Position numbers and translations under genes: made by a program | Assembly (NCBI GenBank): GCA_000687675.1 | Contig: JHWS01000002.1 | Location: 186,001 to 250,000 of the forward strand | Source of the DNA: Lachnospiraceae bacterium NC2008 | GTDB lineage: Bacteria; Bacillota; Clostridia; Lachnospirales; Lachnospiraceae | Length of the DNA: 64,000 nucleotides | Reading direction: 5' to 3' | Shown here: one piece after another, positions 1 to 8,513 of the stretch | Layout: each line of letters opens with the position of its first letter | How positions within the stretch are numbered: the stretch's first letter is position 1 | Notes under the pieces: generated by a model | Seen by the model: only the letters and a program-made list of their open reading frames with translations | The model's database searches: none | Told to the model about the DNA's origin: nothing

Positions 1-1227
1 AACGTCTGTTGTACCAGATAGATACTGTCCACCTGAATCAACAAGGTATAAGCCGCCAGTAGAAAGCTTTGCATCACTACCTTTTACAGCCTCGTAATGC
101 ATCATGGCAGCATTAGGACCAAAGGCTGATATTGTAGGAAATGATAAATCAATAAAATCTTCTATGCCTCTACGCATATTATCAAGCATATCAGCTGCTT
201 CTGTTTCTGTAATATGCTTTTTAGTAGCATTTTCTTTAATATATTTAATAAATCTGGTTAAAACAAGACTATCTCTAAGATAGCAACCTTTAATATTCTC
301 TATTTCAAGACTATTTTTTACAGCCTTATAATCTTCGGTTATATTATGTTCAAAAATAATCTGACAGTTCTCTTCTAACCTCTTATAAACGCCATAGGAT
401 GTTCCATCTTTATCAAGAAGAAGTTTACCCTTAGCCTTTTTAATAAGACTTGATAGTTTGTTATAGCTGATAATGCTTACGGCATTTTTCTCAAAGTATT
501 TAATAAGCTTATCGCTTAAAGAAGCATCCTTAAGGCATATATAGGCCTTGTTCTTGCCAATTAAGGTATAAGAATAAGCAACAGGATTGCACTCTATATC
601 ACCCCCTCTAATATTAAACAACCACATCTGATCATCTAATTTAGAGATAAAAATGTAATCTGCATCTTTTTCTTCAAGATGCTTTCTAACTCTCTGAAGC
701 TTTTTAATAGTATTTTCACCGTGAACCTTAGAAGGGAGTGTATATATTTCCTTAGCACTGTCTTCTGGTCTTTCAGCCCAAAGCTTATTTAATATGTCAT
801 CAAATAATTCTGAGTCATATATAACCTGGCCATTATGCTTAACAGCAACCTCTTCTAGAGCCTGGCCCATACTAATAGAAATAAGATTCCCGTTAAAGAA
901 AATCTTATCGCCCTTTTTAAGATTCTTATCAAGATAAGAAATAATAGTTGGAACATCTCTCTGTCCCATCTTCATAAGACCTATAGTTGAACCCTTAAGT
1001 TCATCTGCAGCCTGAACAAAATATCTGCCATCAGTCCAAAGATTTGCTTCTTTAAGACCTACAACTAATGTCCCATTAGAGCCAGTGAAGCCAGATAAAT
1101 ATGTTCTAACTTTATAATGCCCACCTACATATTCAGACATATGTGGGTCGGCATCAGCAGTAATAAAATAGCTTATATCATTTTCTCGCATCTTCTTTCT
1201 AAGAAGATTAAGATTATCTCTTACCAT
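1..1227 (-). CDS. Xaa-Pro aminopeptidase (M24 family), 3' part outside window
   Basis: The minus frame is open from an ATG at 1227, preceded by AGGAGAT, to the window edge: 409 codons and no stop, so the C-terminus is missing. The N-terminal part (from MVRDNLNLLRKK, then YFITADADPHMSEYVG and FTGSNGTLVV) matches the creatinase-like N-terminal domain of aminopeptidase P, and a second creatinase-like domain follows. The pita-bread M24 domain has just begun at the edge, where VDSGGQYLSGTTDV carries the first two metal-binding Asp residues. The enzyme removes N-terminal residues preceding proline in the cytoplasm. It lies 21 bp downstream of the receiver-DeoC gene and may be co-transcribed. Family assignment is secure; the exact subtype cannot be judged. 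Confidence 0.88.
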   Translation of the reverse strand, partial: MVRDNLNLLRKKMRENDISYFITADADPHMSEYVGGHYKVRTYLSGFTGSNGTLVVGLKEANLWTDGRYFVQAADELKGSTIGLMKMGQRDVPTIISYLDKNLKKGDKIFFNGNLISISMGQALEEVAVKHNGQVIYDSELFDDILNKLWAERPEDSAKEIYTLPSKVHGENTIKKLQRVRKHLEEKDADYIFISKLDDQMWLFNIRGGDIECNPVAYSYTLIGKNKAYICLKDASLSDKLIKYFEKNAVSIISYNKLSSLIKKAKGKLLLDKDGTSYGVYKRLEENCQIIFEHNITEDYKAVKNSLEIENIKGCYLRDSLVLTRFIKYIKENATKKHITETEAADMLDNMRRGIEDFIDLSFPTISAFGPNAAMMHYEAVKGSDAKLSTGGLYLVDSGGQYLSGTTDV

Positions 1228-1248
1228 AGGATATCTCCTATCTTAATA

Positions 1249-2334
1249 TTATAAAAAGTCCTTTGTTCTAGAAGCTCCAACTCTATCGCAGCCAGCAGCT
1301 ATAAATGCCAGAAAATCTTCCTTAGTGCTTATGCCACCAGCAGCCTTAATCTTTACATCAGGGCCAATATTCTTCTTAAAGAGTTCAATATCTTCAAGCT
1401 TAGCCCCAGCAGTTCCAAAACCAGTAGATGTTTTAATATAATCTGCACCTGCTCTGGTAACAAGTTTGCAAAGTTCTATTTTTTCATCTTCTTCTAAGTA
1501 GCATGTTTCAATAATAACTTTAAGTATCTTATCTTTACATGCTTCTCTAACCATGATTAGTTCATTAAGTAAACTATCATAATCTTTATTCTTAACCATA
1601 CCGATGTTAATAACAACGTCTATTTCATCAGCACCATTATCAACTGCATCTTTAGTTTCGAAGGCTTTAACTTGGCTTGTTTCGTAGCCAAGAGGAAAGC
1701 CAATAACAGTACATATTTTAAGGCTTGAGCCATATTTTTCCTTAACAGGTTTTACATAAGATGGTGGTATACATACACTCGCTGTCTGGTAAAGAATAGC
1801 CTCATCACAAAGCTTATATATATCTTCTAATGAAGCAAATGCTTTAAGAAGTGTATGATCAACCTTTGAAATAGCTGCTTTAATATCTAAATCACTATCT
1901 ATAGTTCCTAAAGAAACTTCATTTGAAGAATTATCAGATTCAGGTGTATCAATAAGATTCTTCCTAACATCTTCCATCATAAGTACCTTCTCGATTCTAC
2001 CAAGCATAACAGACTCTTCAAAAGGCTTGGTAATAAAATCAAGGGCTCCCATTCTGATACCCTTCATTTCACTTTCATGCTCTGTATCAGCTGTTAAAAA
2101 TATAACAGGAATATCACATGTTTCAGGATTAAGTTTAATCTCTTCCATAGTCTGATATCCATCCATCTCTGGCATCTTAATATCAAGAAGAATTAAATCT
2201 GGCTTATTCTTCTTAAGAAAATTAAGGGCCTGCTTTCCAGACTTAGCCATAGAAAGCTTGTAATAAGGATTTAATACAGAAGCTGCAACCTTAAGATTAG
2301 TTGTATTGTCATCAACCATTAAAATATGTTTCAT
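1249..2334 (-). CDS. Response-regulator receiver domain fused to deoxyribose-phosphate aldolase
   Basis: This is a 361-residue protein with two full domains. Residues 1-120 are a CheY-like receiver: paired acids in MVDDN, phospho-acceptor Asp51 in LILLDIKMPEMDG, Thr81 and Lys103 in TKPF. A linker of about 30 residues rich in Asp, Ser and Glu leads to a DeoC domain (about 150-361). That domain has DEIDVVINIG, the Schiff-base Lys in YIKTSTGFGTAG and the second active-site Lys in KIKAAGG. DeoC cleaves 2-deoxyribose-5-phosphate to glyceraldehyde-3-phosphate and acetaldehyde. Both domains look intact, so the fusion is probably real. I chose the ATG at 2334; a GTG at 2343 would add three residues, and neither has a good ribosome binding site. 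No deo neighbours or kinase are adjacent. Phospho-control of the aldolase is inference. Confidence 0.85.
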   Translation of the reverse strand: MKHILMVDDNTTNLKVAASVLNPYYKLSMAKSGKQALNFLKKNKPDLILLDIKMPEMDGYQTMEEIKLNPETCDIPVIFLTADTEHESEMKGIRMGALDFITKPFEESVMLGRIEKVLMMEDVRKNLIDTPESDNSSNEVSLGTIDSDLDIKAAISKVDHTLLKAFASLEDIYKLCDEAILYQTASVCIPPSYVKPVKEKYGSSLKICTVIGFPLGYETSQVKAFETKDAVDNGADEIDVVINIGMVKNKDYDSLLNELIMVREACKDKILKVIIETCYLEEDEKIELCKLVTRAGADYIKTSTGFGTAGAKLEDIELFKKNIGPDVKIKAAGGISTKEDFLAFIAAGCDRVGASRTKDFL

Positions 2335-2343
2335 AATTAACAC

Positions 2344-2382
2344 AAAGGATTTGACCCTTTATTACAGAGTCAAATCCTGTTA
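2344..2382 (-). terminator. Hairpin between thrC and the receiver-DeoC gene
   Basis: A 9-bp inverted repeat (GGATTTGAC / GTCAAATCC) with a 13-nt loop lies just after thrC and immediately before the next start codon. On the minus strand the T run after it is poor (TTTGTGTT). It could be a weak terminator or an RNA structure limiting translation of the downstream gene, which lacks a clear ribosome binding site. Confidence 0.45.
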
Positions 2383-2406
2383 TATCTCCTTTAATGTAGC
2401 TATATA

Positions 2407-3894
2407 TTAGATATTAAGAAATGCCTTAACTTCTTTAGCCATATCTTCTTTTTCACAAACTGTGTTATGGATTACTTCAGCATTTCTGATTTCTTCTACT
2501 GCACCTGGAACCTTAACATTAGCAAGTTTAGAAAGTTCATCGATAAGTGCGAAATCTTCCTGTGAATCATACTTAGAATCAATAGCGCTCATAACGCTTC
2601 TTGAGAACTTAAATGGTGAAGCTGTTGAAGCAATAACAGTTACAGCGTCATCACCAGTTTTCTTCTTATATTCATCATATACATAACCAGCAACAGCTGT
2701 ATGTGTATCAATAATATAACCTGTATTCTCATAAAGACTCTTAATCTTTGATGCTGTCTGAGCCTCTGTTGCATAACCAGATTCAAATGAAGAAAGGTTA
2801 GCCTTCATATCATCTGTAATTGTATACTTACCATCGCTAGAAAGGCTCTTCATAAGTGAAGCATTCTTCTCTGGGTCATTACCAGCTATATGATAGATAA
2901 GTCTTTCAAGGTTGCTTGAAATAAGAATATCCATAGATGGTGAAGTTGTAAGTATAAATTCACGGTTCTTATCATATGTTCCTGATTCAAAGAAGTCGAA
3001 AAGAACTTTGTTATCATTTGAAGCACAGATAAGCTTCTTAATTGGAAGTCCCATGTTCTTAGCATAGTATGCAGCAAGAATATTACCGAAGTTACCTGTT
3101 GGAACTACAACATTAATCTCATCACCATTGTTAATCTTACCACTTCTAGCAAGATTTGTATAAGCATATACATAGTAAGCAATCTGAGGTACAAGACGAC
3201 CTATATTAATTGAGTTAGCAGATGAGAATACATATCCGCCCTTCTTAAGCTCATCACGAAGTGCCTGATCACCAAACATCTTCTTAACACCTGTCTGGGC
3301 ATCATCAAAGTTACCATGAATACCAATAACCTTAACGTTCTTACCTTTCTGAGTTACCATCTGTTTCTTCTGAACAGCACTTACACCATCCTTAGGGAAG
3401 AATACAACGATACCTGTTCCTTCAACATCAGCAAAACCAGCAAGGGCAGCCTTACCTGTATCTCCTGATGTAGCTGTAAGGATGATAATCTTTTCCTTAA
3501 GGTCATTCTTCTTTGCAGCTGTTGTCATAAGATAAGGAAGGATAGAAAGAGCCATATCCTTAAATGCTATAGTCTTACCATGGAAAAGTTCAAGATAATA
3601 TGCCCCATCTGCATAGCAAAGTGGTGCAATAACATCTGTATCAAACTTGTCATCATATGCATGATTGATACAATATCTAAGTTCTTCCTCTGTAAAGTCA
3701 GAAAGAAGAAGCTTCATAACTTCATATGCTGTATCCTGATAATTAAGATTCATAAGTTCATCTAAAGTCTTATCAAACTTAGGAATAAATGACGGAACAA
3801 ATAAACCTCCGTCAGGAGCCAGTCCCTGAAGAATAGCCTTTGAAGCTGTATATTTTTCAGATGCATTTCTTGTACTTGAATACATAACGTCCAT
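2407..3894 (-). CDS. thrC: Threonine synthase
   Basis: This is a 495-residue PLP enzyme that converts O-phosphohomoserine to threonine and phosphate, the last step of threonine synthesis in the cytoplasm. The N-terminus (MYSSTRN, then GLAPDGGLFVP) is typical of the long threonine synthase type. The PLP lysine is Lys112 in IAFKDMA, and phosphate-binding motifs TSGDTGKAALAGF and VPTGNFGNILA follow. The ATG at 3894 has AAAGG upstream; the longer frame to 3936 would add 14 residues that do not resemble the family. It reads towards the receiver-DeoC gene, separated by a hairpin. No other thr genes are adjacent. Confidence 0.95.
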   Translation of the reverse strand: MDVMYSSTRNASEKYTASKAILQGLAPDGGLFVPSFIPKFDKTLDELMNLNYQDTAYEVMKLLLSDFTEEELRYCINHAYDDKFDTDVIAPLCYADGAYYLELFHGKTIAFKDMALSILPYLMTTAAKKNDLKEKIIILTATSGDTGKAALAGFADVEGTGIVVFFPKDGVSAVQKKQMVTQKGKNVKVIGIHGNFDDAQTGVKKMFGDQALRDELKKGGYVFSSANSINIGRLVPQIAYYVYAYTNLARSGKINNGDEINVVVPTGNFGNILAAYYAKNMGLPIKKLICASNDNKVLFDFFESGTYDKNREFILTTSPSMDILISSNLERLIYHIAGNDPEKNASLMKSLSSDGKYTITDDMKANLSSFESGYATEAQTASKIKSLYENTGYIIDTHTAVAGYVYDEYKKKTGDDAVTVIASTASPFKFSRSVMSAIDSKYDSQEDFALIDELSKLANVKVPGAVEEIRNAEVIHNTVCEKEDMAKEVKAFLNI

Positions 3895-3986
3895 AGTGTT
3901 AACCAACCTTTCTTCTATGCTGCGCATCATGCGCAAACCCAGTTTAAACCGGAATTATATACCTAATTTTCTTTATTAACGCAACG

Positions 3987-4016
3987 ATTATAACATAGAG
4001 TAAAGAAAATAGTAAA
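3987..4016 (-). promoter_or_regulatory. Probable thrC promoter
   Basis: On the minus strand a TTTACT (4011-4016) and a TATAAT (3987-3992) are 18 bp apart. A second TATAAT at 3954-3959 with a TTGCGT 19 bp upstream is an alternative. The short leader contains a GCGCATGATGCGC palindrome near 3920. I see no T-box or riboswitch; the leader is under 100 nt. Confidence 0.5.
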
Positions 4017-4030
4017 CATATTACACCTAA

Positions 4031-4059
4031 TTGTCACCTATTTTAGCATTTGATATAAT
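4031..4059 (+). promoter_or_regulatory. Strong promoter of the AP2-domain gene
   Basis: TTGTCA at 4031-4036 and TATAAT at 4054-4059 with an exact 17-bp spacer make a near-consensus vegetative promoter. The -10 ends only 6 nt before the ATG at 4066, so transcription should start at or next to the start codon, giving a leaderless message. Confidence 0.75.
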
Positions 4060-4065
4060 TTATCC

Positions 4066-4860
4066 ATGACAAATAGTAAATCCGGTGTGTATAAAGCCCG
4101 TAAAAACGACAAAAGTTTATATTACAGAGTTTTCTTAGCTTATAAGAACAAGTCTCTAAGTCTAGGCTCTTTTGATAATGAAAAAGATGCCAAGGACGCC
4201 TATGAAGATGCTCTTATGATTACTTCTGATGCTGGAATAACTCTTCGTGATTATACCGATGTATCTAAGCTGTCATTTGATAAATGGGTTAGTCTTATAA
4301 ACTACAGAGATAACAACATATACTTTGCCAATCCTATCTATCTTAGACCAGGGTTATTTTACTATTACCTCTCTCCTGAAGAGATTCTTAAGTTTGATCT
4401 TGATGACCTCTTCTTCTATTCCTCTCATAAAATCATGCGTAGACAGGGCCATATGTTTGTTTCGAACTTCGGTTCTCAGCTTAGCATCTTTTCTAAATAT
4501 GGAATCAAGGCCAATGCTGTAGTTGGCAGAGATTATAACTTTATAAACGGTGATAATCTTGACTTTAGATATTCTAATATAGAACTTCTTAACACGTATA
4601 ACGGTGTTGAGATTATTAATGCTGAAGATGGGCTTTTATACAAAGCCTATATTCATGTTAATGGTAATTATATTATTGGAACCTATGACACAATAGAAAA
4701 AGCAGCCATTGCTTATAACAAGGCTGCCGATATGCTTATACAAAAAGGCATAGGTAAAAAATATGCTTTGAACAAGATTTCAGGTATGTCTCCAAAGGAA
4801 TATGCTCATATATATCTTGAACTTGAAATCTCAGATAAAATCATTAATTATCAGGTTTAA
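4066..4860 (+). CDS. AP2-domain protein with two AP2-like repeats around an HNH-like core
   Basis: This is a 264-residue protein. Residues 5-50 (GVYKARKNDKSLYYRVFLA, SLGSFDNEKDAKDAYEDAL) and 190-245 (LLYKAYIHVNGNYIIGTYD, EKAAIAYNKAADML) each fit the AP2 DNA-binding fold: three strands, then a helix. Between them GRDYNFINGDNLDFRYSNIELLN resembles the HNH region of AP2-type homing endonucleases, but the usual catalytic His pair is not seen, so it is probably not a nuclease. It is likely a DNA-binding protein. It has no ribosome binding site and starts at the predicted transcript start. It ends 1 bp from the convergent GH25 gene. The AP2 assignment is by pattern; the target is unknown. Confidence 0.7.
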   Translation: MTNSKSGVYKARKNDKSLYYRVFLAYKNKSLSLGSFDNEKDAKDAYEDALMITSDAGITLRDYTDVSKLSFDKWVSLINYRDNNIYFANPIYLRPGLFYYYLSPEEILKFDLDDLFFYSSHKIMRRQGHMFVSNFGSQLSIFSKYGIKANAVVGRDYNFINGDNLDFRYSNIELLNTYNGVEIINAEDGLLYKAYIHVNGNYIIGTYDTIEKAAIAYNKAADMLIQKGIGKKYALNKISGMSPKEYAHIYLELEISDKIINYQV

Positions 4861-4861
4861 A

Positions 4862-5986
4862 TCATCTTATTGAATAGTCTATAAAACATATATCCAAATT
4901 GGCATATCCAGATATTCCATCTACTTTTCCTTTTGTGGTATACCGCCACATACCAAAGTTATACGGGTAATCAGGTATATCTTCTTCCTGAGTCAGCCAG
5001 TAATCATAACCAGTTCCAAGTAATGAACCAAGTGAATACTTCTGAATAAGATACTCTTTATTACCATAAATCATTGGATAGTATCCAGCTTCAGATATCT
5101 TCTCTAAAAATGCCTTGGCATAGTTAGTGCGCTGAATTTGGCTTATTTTATCATTACGTGTTTCAACACCAGATATAGGTTCTATATAGTAGCAAACAGG
5201 ATATGTTACCTTGTTTTCTGATATGGCACCAATAACAAATTCAGCCTCTTCTACTGCTTCTTCTGTTGTTGTAGCCTGGGAGAAGAAATATACTCCCACA
5301 TCAAGTCCGGCAGCAGTTGCTCTTTCAATATTATCTTCAAAGTTTTCATCAAGAGAAAGCTCTGCAGAAGAATATCCTCTTTGGCCAAGTTTTATCATTA
5401 CAAAATCTACGCCAGCATTTTTAAGAGCATTGTAATCAATATAATCTTCTACCTTCGATACGTCTACACCTTCGTAAGAAACTATATGATTATTCTCTGA
5501 ATACTGCATAAATGGCTTCTTGTAGGAAAGATTGTCAAAGTTATAATCATTAAGAGGCAGGCCTTTATTAATCTCAATCCACTCTTCTGAACCATCTGCA
5601 TGAACAATCTTAGTATGGTTACCATCTGTTGACGGGTCATTTTCCTCGTTAAGTGCCTCATTAACCGAAACAACTACATTGTCTGAAACTGGCTTAGGTG
5701 TCTGGTTATAGTCATCCCAGAAATCAAGATCAGAAGCCACTCTGGTTTCACCTGATATATAATATTCATCGCCTTTTGGAGTAGCCGTAGCATTATTAGA
5801 AGCAGACTGGTTTGTATATCTATGATTATTCTTTGAATTAGACGCAAAAACAACAACCAGAGCAAGAAGTATAACTGCGCTGGCACATACTATGGCATAC
5901 AAATTAGTAACCTTCTTTTTAGAAGCCATCTCATATTCGCTTATATAATCGTCGTCTTCTTCTTCAAAATCGTCATCAAGTCGCAT
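4862..5986 (-). CDS. Membrane-anchored GH25 (lysozyme-like) protein with an altered active site
   Basis: This is a 374-residue protein: an acidic cytoplasmic N-terminus, one membrane segment (about 27-49), a low-complexity Ser/Asn/Thr linker, then a GH25 domain from about residue 168. The first catalytic Asp is present (Asp175 in YEGVDVSK). The usual DxE pair is Y267-I-E269 (CYYIEP), so the Asp of the pair is replaced by Tyr. GH25 enzymes cleave peptidoglycan between MurNAc and GlcNAc outside the cell; this one may be weakened, changed or purely binding. AAAGGGGAC precedes the ATG. It is transcribed divergently from apbE with overlapping promoter regions. Confidence 0.85.
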   Translation of the reverse strand: MRLDDDFEEEDDDYISEYEMASKKKVTNLYAIVCASAVILLALVVVFASNSKNNHRYTNQSASNNATATPKGDEYYISGETRVASDLDFWDDYNQTPKPVSDNVVVSVNEALNEENDPSTDGNHTKIVHADGSEEWIEINKGLPLNDYNFDNLSYKKPFMQYSENNHIVSYEGVDVSKVEDYIDYNALKNAGVDFVMIKLGQRGYSSAELSLDENFEDNIERATAAGLDVGVYFFSQATTTEEAVEEAEFVIGAISENKVTYPVCYYIEPISGVETRNDKISQIQRTNYAKAFLEKISEAGYYPMIYGNKEYLIQKYSLGSLLGTGYDYWLTQEEDIPDYPYNFGMWRYTTKGKVDGISGYANLDICFIDYSIR

Positions 5987-6038
5987 GTAAATATGTCCCC
6001 TTTATTAATTACTTATATTATTATATCTTATTTGGATT

Positions 6039-6044
6039 TATAAT
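6039..6044 (+). promoter_or_regulatory. -10 element of apbE, possibly leaderless
   Basis: TATAAT at 6039-6044 ends 6 nt before the apbE ATG at 6051. No Shine-Dalgarno sequence is present and the -35 is weak. An opposing TATAAT for the GH25 gene lies at 6020-6025, so the two promoters overlap and could interfere. Confidence 0.5.
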
Positions 6045-6050
6045 ACAGTC

Positions 6051-7076
6051 ATGAAAAAAATTATCCTTAAAAGAACTCTATATATAATCCTTATTTTAAT
6101 CATGGTCCTGTTTATTTATAAGGGATTAAAGAAAGATTCTAATAATTATACGAATAGCCCTTATAAGTTTTCTGGCTTTTATTTTGATACTTATATTGAA
6201 ATTACTATCTATGATAATTGTAACGACAATATCGTTCAGGGACTTGAGGATATATGTAAGAAATACGACAATCTCTTCTCACCATCTATAGAATCCAGCG
6301 ATATATTTAAAATAAATTCAGAAAAGAAAGATGTTACCATATCTGAAGATACAGCATATCTTTTATCACAGGCTCTTATTTTCTCAGATAAGACAAATGG
6401 CATAATTGACCCAAGTATTAATAGTGTTTACGTATTATGGACATTTTCTAATGAACTAGCACACAAAAATAATCCTCTTCCATCTAACGAGGATATTAAT
6501 AATGCTTTAGCCACTGTTGATTACAGAAATATTAAAGTAGATAAAAACACAGTTTCAATCGGCGAAAATCAGACAATCAATCTTGGCTTTATTGCAAAAG
6601 GGTATATTACAGATCAAATTAAAGAATATTTATTATCACAGGGTATAAACAATGCCCTTATTAACCTTGGTGGCAACGTAGACTGCATCGGAAGTCCTGC
6701 AGAAAAAGACAGCTATATTATAGGAATAGAAAAGCCATTTGATTCTTCTGAATACTATTGCACTTTAATTATAAAAGATAAAAGCGTTGTTACCTCAGGT
6801 ATATACGAAAGATTCCTATACTACAATGGCAAGTATTATCATCATATTCTTGATAAAAATAACGGCTACCCTATAGATAATAATATCTACAGCGTAACCG
6901 TTATAGGTGATTCATCAACTATATGCGATGGCCTGTCTACAACCTTATTTGCACTCGGAACCGATGAAGGTCTTAAGTTCCTTAAAAACAATTATCCAGG
7001 CTATGAATGTATGTACATACTAGATGATTATAGTCCTGTATATTCTTCAGGCTTTGAAGATTATTTATATAACTAA
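6051..7076 (+). CDS. apbE: FAD:protein FMN transferase, ApbE family
   Basis: This is a 341-residue protein with an N-terminal membrane/signal segment (about 8-23), so it acts on the outer face of the membrane. ApbE enzymes move FMN from FAD onto a Thr of target flavoproteins. Visible motifs are FYFDTYIEI near the N-terminus, LGFIAKGYITDQI, LINLGGNVDCIGS, SGIYERFLYYNGKYYHHI and the metal/substrate motif ICDGLSTTLFALG. Its stop is 14 bp from the end of rnfB on the other strand. RnfG and RnfD in that operon both carry the flavinylation motif, making them the obvious substrates. This is a strong family call; the substrate pairing is inference from context. Confidence 0.93.
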   Translation: MKKIILKRTLYIILILIMVLFIYKGLKKDSNNYTNSPYKFSGFYFDTYIEITIYDNCNDNIVQGLEDICKKYDNLFSPSIESSDIFKINSEKKDVTISEDTAYLLSQALIFSDKTNGIIDPSINSVYVLWTFSNELAHKNNPLPSNEDINNALATVDYRNIKVDKNTVSIGENQTINLGFIAKGYITDQIKEYLLSQGINNALINLGGNVDCIGSPAEKDSYIIGIEKPFDSSEYYCTLIIKDKSVVTSGIYERFLYYNGKYYHHILDKNNGYPIDNNIYSVTVIGDSSTICDGLSTTLFALGTDEGLKFLKNNYPGYECMYILDDYSPVYSSGFEDYLYN

Positions 7077-7090
7077 TTCTTTTAATTCTT

Positions 7091-7888
7091 CTAGTTCTTT
7101 ACTATGGCCTTCTTAGGACACTTCTCAGCGCAGGCACCGCAGCCCTGGCATTTATCATAATCAATCTTTGCTAAGAAATCAGTAACTTCTACCGCTTCTA
7201 CAGGACAGTTCTTCTTACAAAGTCCACACCCAATACAAGAAACCTTACAGTTCTTCATAGCATCAGGGCCCTTATCCTTAGATGAACATGCTACGCTATA
7301 TGCAGCATCATAAGGAATAAGTTCTATAAGATTCTTTGGACAGATAGCCACGCATTTGCCGCAGGCTTTACATCTTTCCTTATCAACCTTGGCTATACCA
7401 TCAACAATATGAATAGCATCGAATGGGCACTCTTTTACACATGTACCGTAACCAAGGCAGCCGTAAGAACATGCCTTTTCACCTTTACCAGGTACAAATG
7501 ATAACATTCGGCAGTCTTTAACGCCTGAATATGTATAATTTTTTGTAGCTTTCTCACAGTCACCGTTACATTTTACAAATGCCGTTAGGCGTACTGATTC
7601 ACCAGAATCAACACCCATAATCTCAGCTATATTCTTAGCCACTTTTTCGCCGCCAACTGGGCAGCCATTAACTGGCGCTGCACCTTCTACAATAGCCTTA
7701 GCCATAGCAGAACATCCTGCGTAGCCACAACCACCACAGTTGTTACCTGGAAGCGCGCTTTCAACCAGTCCTATTCTTTCATCTTCTTCAACTTTAAGCT
7801 TGTCGCCTGCGATTCCAAGGAAAAGACCTATAAAGAGTCCCAGAAATGCTATAACAGCAACAGCTATAAGTATTGCATTAATATCCAT
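7091..7888 (-). CDS. rnfB: Rnf complex subunit B (iron-sulfur protein)
   Basis: This is a 265-residue subunit of the ferredoxin:NAD+ oxidoreductase. An N-terminal membrane anchor (about 5-27) is followed by the Fe-S domain motif NCGGCGYAGCSAM...NGCP, then CNGDC and four ferredoxin-type cluster motifs, for example CSYGCLGYGTCVKECP, CKACGKCVAICP, CIGCGLCKKNCP and CQGCGACAEKCP. RnfB is thought to take electrons from reduced ferredoxin. It is the last gene of the rnfCDGEAB order. Four clusters in the tail is the long, clostridial form. Confidence 0.96.
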   Translation of the reverse strand: MDINAILIAVAVIAFLGLFIGLFLGIAGDKLKVEEDERIGLVESALPGNNCGGCGYAGCSAMAKAIVEGAAPVNGCPVGGEKVAKNIAEIMGVDSGESVRLTAFVKCNGDCEKATKNYTYSGVKDCRMLSFVPGKGEKACSYGCLGYGTCVKECPFDAIHIVDGIAKVDKERCKACGKCVAICPKNLIELIPYDAAYSVACSSKDKGPDAMKNCKVSCIGCGLCKKNCPVEAVEVTDFLAKIDYDKCQGCGACAEKCPKKAIVKN

Positions 7889-7922
7889 AATTAATCATTC
7901 CTTTCTTCTTTACTGTTAGGCC

Positions 7923-8513
7923 TTATAAAAGTCCTGAAAATCCGCAGAAGGCTATAGCCATAAGCCCTGCTGTAACAAGAACTATTGGCATACCTCGGAA
8001 TGCTTTTGGAATATTATTTCTGTCAATTTTCTCTCTTATACCAGCTAATATGCAGATTGATATAAAGAAGCCAAATGATGTAGCAAAACCATTCATAACT
8101 CCGAAAAGGATTGCATGCTTTTCAGTTCCATAGTTCTGTACATTAGTAAGGGCTGTACCAAGTACTGCACAGTTAGTTGTAATAAGTGGAAGGTAAACGC
8201 CAAGTGCCTGATATAAAGATGGTATCTTCTTCTTTAGATACATCTCAACAAACTGTACCAGACAGGCAATTACCAGAATAAATACAATAGTTTTTAAATA
8301 ACCAAGTCCCAGCTTATCAAGTATATAGATATAAATAACACTTGATACAAGGGATGATAATGTAATAACAAATATAACAGCAAGCCCCATTCCGGCAGCA
8401 GTTTTAAGCTGCTTTGAAACTCCAAGGAAAGGACAAAGTCCATAGAACTGACTAAGTACTACGTTGGAAATAAGAGCTGAGCTTATAGCTATAATCAAAA
8501 GTTCTTTAATCAT
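7923..8513 (-). CDS. rnfA: Rnf complex subunit A (membrane)
   Basis: This is a 196-residue integral membrane protein with about six helices. The half-site motifs GLCPFLGVSK and TTNCAVLGTAL each hold the conserved Cys that, with RnfE, coordinates the intramembrane iron-sulfur centre. It belongs to the RnfA/NqrE family. It overlaps the end of rnfE by 8 bp, indicating tight translational coupling, and rnfB follows 34 bp downstream. Confidence 0.96.
   Translation of the reverse strand: MIKELLIIAISSALISNVVLSQFYGLCPFLGVSKQLKTAAGMGLAVIFVITLSSLVSSVIYIYILDKLGLGYLKTIVFILVIACLVQFVEMYLKKKIPSLYQALGVYLPLITTNCAVLGTALTNVQNYGTEKHAILFGVMNGFATSFGFFISICILAGIREKIDRNNIPKAFRGMPIVLVTAGLMAIAFCGFSGLL

Noticed and set aside
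2407-3936. Longer threonine synthase start at 3936
   Set aside because: The extra 14 residues do not fit the family and the better-placed AAAGG precedes the ATG at 3894.
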